DNA from: Pseudoalteromonas sp. MMG010
GTDB taxonomy: Bacteria > Pseudomonadota > Gammaproteobacteria > Enterobacterales > Alteromonadaceae
DNA length: 64,000 nucleotides
NCBI RefSeq assembly: GCF_018100905.1
Contig: NZ_JAGJEG010000005.1
Span: forward strand, 62,001 to 126,000
Reading direction: 5' to 3'
Part shown: one piece after another, positions 58,101-64,000 of the stretch
Layout: every line of letters begins with the position of its first letter
How positions within the stretch are numbered: the stretch's first letter is position 1
Notes under the pieces: generated by a model
Database searches by the model: none
Told to the model about the DNA's origin: nothing
The model's input: the letters and a program-made list of their open reading frames with translations, nothing else
Program-made: the position numbers and the translations under genes

Positions 58101-59468
58101 TTTGGTTTTAATAAAACTGAACTCAAAAACAATGTGTTATCTATGCGCTGGTTAAACCCTTACCTTTCGCAAACATTAACCGTCAGTGCCGAGCAATATA
58201 TTAAGGGCCACTGGGAGAAATTACAGCTACCTAACAAGCTATTATTTTACACTGCAACTAAAGCGCAGCCCGTGACAGTTAATTTAAGTGCTGATCGGTT
58301 TATCAAATTAGAACAAGTAAGAAAAAACGGCACTCAATCGATGCAACGTACTGAGCAACGTTTTATACACCCTGCGGGTAAAGTGGAAATTAAAACAGAT
58401 AAATTAACGCATGTGCGCCTATATCAGTGGCAGTTAAGTGAATTTAATTCAAAGATATCTACTTTTAAGCAACCTACGCTTAAGTTTGCCGATAAAATTG
58501 TTTATAAAGCACCTAAGGGCGAACAGTACACACAAAGCAATGCGACATTAAAACCCGAAGAGTTAAATTGGCAAGCCTTTGTCGGTTATGACCGCCAAGG
58601 TATTTTTGAATCAGCTGAAGGCATTGCAACTAAAGAAAACATCGATTTTGGAGCCCGCTTTCGTTTAAATTATAACGAGCACTGGTATCGTGTAGATATC
58701 GCTCAATCACTGAGCAATCAACAAACTGACGTCGTTTCTGTAGATGGTTATTATAAATGGCGAGATCACCAAACACCTTGGTACTTTAACGCAGCACTGC
58801 AAACGACTTGGCAATATGCTAATGAAGGTAATAAGAGCCAACGCTCAGCCTATACCTATTTAGAAGCGGGACAAATTTGGCAAATAAACTCGACTCATCG
58901 TCATCAATGGCAAGTGAGCCCATTTTACAATTATAGTAGTGCGGATCTCACTGATTACTTACTCGATGATAAATTAAACTCTGATATTTATAATTTTTAT
59001 CGTGATGATCATCGCTCAGGCTGGCAGGGAGAATATAATTACCGCTACCAACCTTGGGTTGATAACTACTTAGAATTTGGTGTAGCAAGTACTTCTAATG
59101 AAGACTGGACTAGCCTTGATAATATTAGCTTTTCAACATCGTGGAATCAGTTTTATCATGGCCACATCTTTAAAGCAGGTTTAACCAGCGCTTATCTTTT
59201 TGCCGATGATGATAGAGCAATAGATACTTGGCAGTATATTTCGGGTTTATCTTGGCAGAAGCAAGTTTGGTTAGGTAACTTTTCTCAAGGATGGTTGAAA
59301 TTAAGCTGGGACCAAAACTGGTTTCATAATAGTCATAATATTGGCCTGGAATTTTCTACGGGAAACATTTCAAGAACAGGTTTTGCTCCTTTTGCTGATA
59401 ATGAAATTATTTTTCCCTCATTACAATTTAATCACTTTTTAGAGCAGTATAACAATGACCAAAGATGA
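55155..59468 (+). CDS. predicted outer-membrane barrel protein with helical repeats, candidate polymer exporter
   Basis: The 1437-residue protein has a signal peptide (~1-23), an N-terminal beta-rich region, a helical TPR-like segment (~480-660; ANINALLKLKHLVN-type repeats such as INALLKLKHLVNAP) and another beta domain. Residues ~1180-1437 alternate aromatic and polar residues in a pattern of outer-membrane strands (YRVDIAQSLSNQQ, WYFNAALQTTWQYA, YLEFGVASTS, GHIFKAGLTSAYLF). The TPR-plus-barrel layout recalls PgaA and the AlgK/AlgE pair, which export polysaccharides. The C-terminus lacks the usual terminal Phe. Export of a PGA-like polymer is inferred. Confidence 0.75.
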   Translation: MRHAFIIITFITLLLSHSSAFANAEFVRQSPKWLNETAALKVKETQDVMHFSPNQSRTLWLANSQWLEINKEAFNIFDIAIGRSEQALQKVTLLNDFNCQQSQCQLAATDYNRVVVFNNKKEQTSKIQLMVGENIQHRDSFRRTLKLPREVTRLQYGQKVEHYYHFNKGESVTLFFQHARKIKISVRKDLTQFDDTGKVYAYLDKKLSAIIATPVSRAAEFKQQIGIVNNEYLAVAKGEYLTLTSQTDAYIKIEQSHRGIYDSSVMEKQQEALYQPYWNNNLDNTLSKIYFDHDLSPLDTRVFVDNDPLAQKRYQNILSTVSKNSFLTPNGTENNQVINHTIKHFNSLSQLRLVDDTLYPRLTSHYGNIIELTNNSHTFDISHINNVSPTLTLFAQSHSDSQLLISTTHQTWTLSLKHNTNFLTFTLPIAINEKQITITNLNPQSQPVSYAISFRELTDLPNNELLYSQPYPLIKKSPLLKQLLTSKLTQLSEEYLASITPYNVNREALPSNDKKMSTMTFLHKLGQVEYLAKSDPINALLKLKHLVNAPTTELSIKAWKLRIQLLQKQNKGLLAKSYLEGLFKSSQNHKIKQYAASSLITQYQHLQQDNLMLGLCASAYTLLTQCPNVIIQIALKQNKNLLALWLSHDFSAQANNAVGFSQLNWRNFAPSAPLKSEYSAQYVASQLLTSSENAYSAVKIAENQPLVIEAGTAPLTISLRARTKSVQNGQYKMAWLYAKSKQQNKLLPIYADIASNTALNETKESLSIAADALLTLQPGERIVLKSNQTTFVTYTVIPEYQSEQFTYKNSAANNLVTHDFMALLYSHDVSLHDILTDALYKLSQKKLSINEYTQLLSRTEVTPISALLGTLYSRITSYGEWVSIPQYNDFAGTQLINVDAIEMASYSDQLVRSSTVKHAEQGILLRPFHELNIDLTQTRSTQIRLNFNFSAAELSQKSVANVAINTGSSNSTWSVPHNQTSQFGFNKTELKNNVLSMRWLNPYLSQTLTVSAEQYIKGHWEKLQLPNKLLFYTATKAQPVTVNLSADRFIKLEQVRKNGTQSMQRTEQRFIHPAGKVEIKTDKLTHVRLYQWQLSEFNSKISTFKQPTLKFADKIVYKAPKGEQYTQSNATLKPEELNWQAFVGYDRQGIFESAEGIATKENIDFGARFRLNYNEHWYRVDIAQSLSNQQTDVVSVDGYYKWRDHQTPWYFNAALQTTWQYANEGNKSQRSAYTYLEAGQIWQINSTHRHQWQVSPFYNYSSADLTDYLLDDKLNSDIYNFYRDDHRSGWQGEYNYRYQPWVDNYLEFGVASTSNEDWTSLDNISFSTSWNQFYHGHIFKAGLTSAYLFADDDRAIDTWQYISGLSWQKQVWLGNFSQGWLKLSWDQNWFHNSHNIGLEFSTGNISRTGFAPFADNEIIFPSLQFNHFLEQYNNDQR

Positions 59469-62400
59469 TTTAAAAAACCAACTAGAAAAGATTTTATTTT
59501 CTGATATTTCTAGTTTTTGGTTAGATCTTTATCGAAAAAAATATAGTCAGTTAGTCAACGACATTGCCGCTTGGGATTTGATTCAAGATATGCCCGAGGA
59601 TGAAGATGAAAATGCATGGTTACTTTTACAGACAATTGCTTTTTTACGGTATGAAATAGAAACAAAACAACAAAAAATTGAAAAGCTTGATACTGATTAT
59701 TTATTATTTATAAAACGCTTAAGTCATGGTGAAATTAAAGCTGAGCGTGAATTTCATATTCTCGATTATGCTAAACAGCTTGGGGCGACAGCAGAAGAAT
59801 TAAAAGAGGATAAACTCGCATTCAACCGTTGGTTTGACGAAGGCGCGGTAATTAATCGCTACCAAGATTCCGTCGCCGAAATTGAGCAGACTCTTAAGTT
59901 CTTAATAGGCAAATTAGGTGATTTAACGAATAACTATATTAAAAATCACGCAACAAAAGCTGAAGATGCGTGGATTAAGTTGGACTTAGAAAACTTTATC
60001 AGCCAACTTTTAGATAAATCGGATAATGATCACCTGCGTAATGGCCTATATCGCGCTTTAGCAAATCAAGTTCAGTTAATGTACTCGCTCGATATTGCAC
60101 CAGAACTAAGTGCAGATCTAATTGCGAGTTTGGTTTTATCTCTTGAATTAGAACAAACCCCTCACGATGCCAAAATCGATATCCTCGAGATTTTAGTATT
60201 ACAAAGGCCGACTTTTATCCAAGGGTATATTCAAACGCAAATAGAATTAAGTACAGAACACACATTAACCCCCCATACCCACTCAAAATTACTTTTTTTA
60301 CTGAGTGCTTTTCCTGCCATTTTAACTAAAACACCGCAGCTAACAAGCAGTACTGAGCAAATATTACTCCAATTAGCACAGCACCCTTTTGATAGAGTAA
60401 GGCAAAGTGTGTATGAACAAGCTATCCATTATAGTTTTAAGTTTTTAGTCCAGTTACTACATTTTGGGCTTCAAACAGAAAAAGAAGACGCGGTTCGCTT
60501 TACTATTTTTAAGCAACTAACATTAGCAAAATTAACCCAAGACAATGTTGCTTTTAACTCTTGGAAAAGTGCCCTACAAAGTAATGAATGCTTTGAAATA
60601 AAACGTTTGCTGCTTGAATTGAGCACCCGGATCATGTTTAACCAACAGGTTGAGTCTGAAGATTATGAATTAATATTTAATCAATATATCACCATATTAA
60701 ATGATCAACTCGAACATGAGAAAAACCTTGCTGTTAAACGTATCATCACTCGCACTCGCGAGCAGTTATTTTGCTTTATGCATCAAAACCATATGGCTGA
60801 ATTCGATAGTGCATTATTGACTGACTCGCAAATGACGATGTCAAAATCAATTATCGATGAGCAACTGTTAGGTCGTATTTTAAGTCGTAAAGCACAGCAA
60901 CACAGTGGATTTAACGTCAGCAGCAATAGCAAACATTGGCACATTACTCACGGTTATCAATTTGGTTTTAGACTATGGCGTTTTTGGCATGAATGGCGTA
61001 ATCCAAGCTCTGATAAACGTCAAAGTTATAACCATATTAAAGCAAGAAAACCATCTGCATTCATGCATGTACCTAGCTCTACGGTTGCTGAAATCAGTGA
61101 GACAAATGTACCCGGTGAACCATTCTTTCATAGTGAGGAATTTAGTACTCGCACACACCTGCCTTTACTTGATTTTCTTTTATCGGTATTAAGCCAAGAC
61201 AATATAAAAGGGGATGCTAAAACTTATACTCCCGATGGGATACTTTGCGTTACCCCCCCTAAATCGACATTAAAAAGATTAAAAGTATATTTTTGGTTAT
61301 CGATGAACTACGCACGCTTAGATGCCTTAAGAAAAAGTAATGCAATAGAACAAACCCATTACTTAGAGGAACTTAAAGGGCAAGGTTTTAAATTTACTTT
61401 TAATAGTTATGGCGATCAACTCAATAGTTCTTTTCCGGTTGAATCATCAATATCTGCTTTATATCAACGTTTGAGCATCACCCCTTTAATAGCAAATATT
61501 TGGCTCAGTTTTAAAGAGTATTTGTATTCAATTTATCAAAATACAATCGGGCAATTAGTCTTTTTTGTTACCGCTTTTATTTTATACTTTTGGGGCCGCC
61601 ATATTCATGCTAGTCGCCGGATTCGCAATGATAGAAAGCATATTCCTGTCAGCATCGGGGGCTGGGGCACACGTGGTAAATCAGGTACAGAACGTTTAAA
61701 AGCCGCTTTATTTAGTAGTCTTGCGTTAAAGTCTGTTACAAAAACAACCGGTTGTGAGGCAACATTAATTTATGCCCGCTCCAATGGTGAACAATTTGAA
61801 ATCCCCATATTTAGGCCATTTGATAAAGCCACAATTTGGGAGCAAAGTGATGTATTGCATTTTGCTAAAAATGTTAAAGCCGATGTTTTTCTATGGGAAT
61901 GTATGGGGTTGACGCCTCGGTATGTGAAAATATTAAGAACATGGATGCAAGATAACTTTTCAACCATTACGAATGCCTACCCCGATCATGAAGATATTTT
62001 AGGGCCAACTGGGGTCGATGTTGCCAGCGAAATGGCTAATTTCATCCCTCCTAAAAGTTTAGTATTTACGTCTGAGCAAAATATGGCTCCCATACTCGAA
62101 CTCGATGCTCATCAAAAACAAAGTAATCTTATTCAAGTTCACTGGGGAGATGGGTTTCAAATCACTTCTGATATACGTGCACTATATCCTTATGAAGAAC
62201 ACCCTGACAATATCGCTTTAGTTTGTAAAATGGCTGAGCATATTGGTATTAACAAAGACTATGTGTTTAAAGAAACAGCGAAACGTATTGTCCCTGACAT
62301 TGGTGTTTTACAGCACTTTAATGCAGCAAAAATAGAAGATAGCTCGATCTCCTTTGTTAATAGTATGTCTGCTAATGAACGCTTAGCGACATTAGAAAAC

Positions 62401-63564
62401 TGGCGCAGACTGGATTTATTTTCACTTAGTAATCAACCAGACAAGCAAATTATTGCATTAATTAATAACCGTAACGACCGTGTTTCTCGCTCAAAGGTGT
62501 TCGCACAAATACTCGCGCATGATCTTCCATTTGATAAAATGGTGGTGATTGGGACAAATATTGACGGATTTTATAGTTATTATTTACAAGCAGTAGAAAA
62601 AAGAATCGAAAAAATATTAGTGAATAATGATTCTCAAGAATTTTCAGTTCTGTGTAATCAATTGCAATTAATTGACAAACAACAGCTCAGAGCTATTTAT
62701 AATTACGCACTTCCCGACATCGACAGTGATGTTTTAGTTAACGAGCTACTAGAGAGTACCCAGCCACACACAGTATTGAAACAACATGCGCCAAATTTAA
62801 CTACCGTACGCTACAATGCCCTAGCGCAAAAGCTTGAGCATTATAATTATTCACAACAGATAAAAATATTAGAAGATGATTTACTCTCAAATAAAGACGT
62901 CATAACAGCGCTGTTATTAGCATTTATAAAATCAAAAGTGGTACTCGTTGAAGAAACCAATATCAACCCCGATGAACTGACATCACGTATTGTCGATTTA
63001 GCCACACCTCATTGCCATCAAGTGGTGGTTGGAATGCAAAATATTAAAGGTGTTGGCTTAAACTATGTGTATACATGGCAACAATGGCAGGATGTTTATC
63101 AAAGTGTAGAAACGCTTTTGAACCCACAAAGTAGCAGCCACGAATTTAAAAAACAGCTATTAAAACTCAGTTTAGTATCGAACTATAGTTTACTCGGCGT
63201 TAACTTTATTAGTGACTCCATAGATGAAATAAAAAAAGCCACTCATGCGCAAAATGAATTTAGCCAAACAGAGATATTAAAAATTTCTGAAAAAATAGCT
63301 TTAACTAAAAGTAAGCAATCTAGTACATATAAAAACAGCACAAGTAATGTGTTTACTCGATTCATTACCCAAGTCATAGAGTCTTTTTTAGAGGCTGGGG
63401 CCGCTATAAAGCGTAAAAAGGTTGCTAATCAAGTATATCAAGATATTGCACAGCAAAGGATCACACTTGAAAAGGCAATTGAAGTACTTGCAAAGTTAAA
63501 TCGAAATCAAAAACCAGGTTGGTTGTCATTAAATAATAAAAAGGATAACAACCCAATTGATTAG
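59455..63564 (+). CDS. capB: CapB/PgsB-family amide ligase with large N-terminal extension
   Basis: The catalytic part matches PgsB, a Mur-ligase-like enzyme that joins glutamates by gamma-amide bonds with ATP. Visible blocks are GGWGTRGKSGTERL (735-748, Lys742 in the P-loop), WECMGLTPRYV (814), NAYPDHEDILGPTG (840), PDNIALVCKMAEHIGI, FVNSMSANERLATLENW and NNRNDRVSRSKVFA, each with a counterpart in Bacillus PgsB. Unlike PgsB (~390 residues), it has ~700 extra N-terminal residues, helical and HEAT-like, plus a membrane helix (~699-716) and an insertion of ~120 residues near the C-terminus. It overlaps the exporter gene by 14 bp and ends the operon. Confidence 0.9.
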   Translation: MTKDDLKNQLEKILFSDISSFWLDLYRKKYSQLVNDIAAWDLIQDMPEDEDENAWLLLQTIAFLRYEIETKQQKIEKLDTDYLLFIKRLSHGEIKAEREFHILDYAKQLGATAEELKEDKLAFNRWFDEGAVINRYQDSVAEIEQTLKFLIGKLGDLTNNYIKNHATKAEDAWIKLDLENFISQLLDKSDNDHLRNGLYRALANQVQLMYSLDIAPELSADLIASLVLSLELEQTPHDAKIDILEILVLQRPTFIQGYIQTQIELSTEHTLTPHTHSKLLFLLSAFPAILTKTPQLTSSTEQILLQLAQHPFDRVRQSVYEQAIHYSFKFLVQLLHFGLQTEKEDAVRFTIFKQLTLAKLTQDNVAFNSWKSALQSNECFEIKRLLLELSTRIMFNQQVESEDYELIFNQYITILNDQLEHEKNLAVKRIITRTREQLFCFMHQNHMAEFDSALLTDSQMTMSKSIIDEQLLGRILSRKAQQHSGFNVSSNSKHWHITHGYQFGFRLWRFWHEWRNPSSDKRQSYNHIKARKPSAFMHVPSSTVAEISETNVPGEPFFHSEEFSTRTHLPLLDFLLSVLSQDNIKGDAKTYTPDGILCVTPPKSTLKRLKVYFWLSMNYARLDALRKSNAIEQTHYLEELKGQGFKFTFNSYGDQLNSSFPVESSISALYQRLSITPLIANIWLSFKEYLYSIYQNTIGQLVFFVTAFILYFWGRHIHASRRIRNDRKHIPVSIGGWGTRGKSGTERLKAALFSSLALKSVTKTTGCEATLIYARSNGEQFEIPIFRPFDKATIWEQSDVLHFAKNVKADVFLWECMGLTPRYVKILRTWMQDNFSTITNAYPDHEDILGPTGVDVASEMANFIPPKSLVFTSEQNMAPILELDAHQKQSNLIQVHWGDGFQITSDIRALYPYEEHPDNIALVCKMAEHIGINKDYVFKETAKRIVPDIGVLQHFNAAKIEDSSISFVNSMSANERLATLENWRRLDLFSLSNQPDKQIIALINNRNDRVSRSKVFAQILAHDLPFDKMVVIGTNIDGFYSYYLQAVEKRIEKILVNNDSQEFSVLCNQLQLIDKQQLRAIYNYALPDIDSDVLVNELLESTQPHTVLKQHAPNLTTVRYNALAQKLEHYNYSQQIKILEDDLLSNKDVITALLLAFIKSKVVLVEETNINPDELTSRIVDLATPHCHQVVVGMQNIKGVGLNYVYTWQQWQDVYQSVETLLNPQSSSHEFKKQLLKLSLVSNYSLLGVNFISDSIDEIKKATHAQNEFSQTEILKISEKIALTKSKQSSTYKNSTSNVFTRFITQVIESFLEAGAAIKRKKVANQVYQDIAQQRITLEKAIEVLAKLNRNQKPGWLSLNNKKDNNPID

Positions 63565-63579
63565 AGGTAATTAGTTTGG

Positions 63580-63630
63580 ATGATAGGTAGATAACTTAAT
63601 ATAAACATAAGTACTACCTATCATTTTTTT
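63580..63630 (+). terminator. terminator of the polyamide operon
   Basis: ATGATAGGTAG (63580-63590) pairs with CTACCTATCAT (63614-63624). An inner ACTTA/TAAGT stem extends the hairpin, and a T run follows, 15 bp after the capB stop. Confidence 0.8.
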
Positions 63631-63762
63631 AATAAAAAAAACAAAAAAAGTTAAAACACGCCCTCACGCTAAATAACAAAACAAAGTAAATTAAAAACAA
63701 CAACTTATGTAAATGACTTTATATTTTAAGTTAATTTATCAAAATAAATCTTTGTTTCAAAT

Positions 63763-63791
63763 TTGACCACAAACAAATAAAACCACATAAT
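63763..63791 (+). promoter_or_regulatory. sigma-70 promoter of the last gene
   Basis: TTGACC, a 17-bp spacer and CATAAT lie 64 bp upstream of the start at 63856, showing that this gene is separate from the polyamide operon. Confidence 0.68.
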
Positions 63792-63855
63792 AGTACCAAT
63801 GAATATTAATATTATGTTAACAAAAGTAATCATTACTTTTTAACAGGAGATTATA

Positions 63856-64000
63856 ATGAAAAAATTTAAACTGGCTGCTTTACCACTATTAGTTGTATCA
63901 GGCCTTGCGACAGCAAATACTAACTTGGTAGAAAATGGGTCATTCGAAACGGATGTTGTTTCACAAAAGTGGGCGTTAGTAGATGTAATTTCAGGCTGGC
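63856..64000 (+). CDS. secreted protein, N-terminal fragment
   Basis: The window ends after 48 codons. The visible part is a signal peptide (~1-20, cut after ATA) followed by NLVENGSFETD and a Trp-rich SGW segment. This 'NLV-NGSFE' start is typical of secreted beta-sandwich proteins such as DUF642-like or PEP-CTERM-type proteins. The family cannot be fixed from the fragment. AGGAG precedes the ATG. A role linked to the neighbouring polymer operon is possible but unsupported. Confidence 0.75.
   Translation, partial: MKKFKLAALPLLVVSGLATANTNLVENGSFETDVVSQKWALVDVISGW

Noticed and set aside
44829-63564. Polysaccharide capsule locus
   Set aside because: No glycosyltransferase, Wzx/Wzy, Wza/Wzc or sugar-nucleotide gene is present; the signature genes are of the CapA/B/C polyamide type.
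63856-64000. Eighth gene of the polyamide operon
   Set aside because: A terminator (63580-63630) and its own promoter (63763-63791) separate it from capB.

Overview
The window looks like the chromosome of an AT-rich marine gammaproteobacterium of the Alteromonadales, most like Pseudoalteromonas. This rests on protein similarity recognised by eye and on gene order: ffh / rpsP-rimM-trmD-rplS, rluD-pgeF-clpB facing bamD, and murJ-ribF-ileS-lspA-fkpB-ispH next to a minor-pilin cluster and rpsT. No tRNA, rRNA, CRISPR array, insertion sequence or prophage was recognised.

Layout. 1-4.5 kb: the end of pheA converges on tyrA, which carries a perfect TyrR box, followed by the rpsP-rimM-trmD-rplS operon. 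4.5-18.5 kb: housekeeping genes (ffh, ypjD, a CorC-type transporter, a lytic transglycosylase-like lipoprotein, gshA, an Aer-like energy-taxis receptor, clpB with a heat-shock promoter, pgeF, rluD, bamD, glnB). 18.6-27.3 kb: type IV pilus minor pilins (two FimT/FimU-like genes facing pilVWXY1E) beside an AlgZ/AlgR-like LytTR two-component pair, with AlgR-like direct repeats just upstream of pilV. 27.3-35.1 kb: ispH, fkpB, lspA, ileS, ribF, murJ and rpsT. 35-44.6 kb: small or hypothetical genes, smrA, a hydroxyacid dehydrogenase, a probable bifunctional ornithine-lipid synthase, a GNAT enzyme, ompW, a thioesterase-like gene and tyrR.

44.8-63.6 kb is the most unusual part: seven large, tightly packed plus-strand genes. 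It contains all three signature families of poly-gamma-glutamate (PGA) synthesis: a CapA-type lipoprotein, a CapC/PgsC membrane protein and a CapB/PgsB amide ligase. They are rebuilt for a Gram-negative envelope. CapC is duplicated internally and carries a ~670-residue extension with two apparently inactive hydrolase-like modules. CapB has ~700 extra N-terminal residues and a membrane segment. Also in the operon are a CHASE2-GAF-PAS-like sensor without a kinase, a membrane-anchored periplasmic protein of unknown family, a secreted protein with intact candidate metal ligands, and a 1437-residue protein with a helical repeat region and a predicted C-terminal outer-membrane beta-barrel. The working hypothesis is a trans-envelope machine that makes and exports a gamma-linked polyamide. 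Polymer identity, stereochemistry and export route are inference. The window ends inside a new secreted-protein gene with its own promoter.
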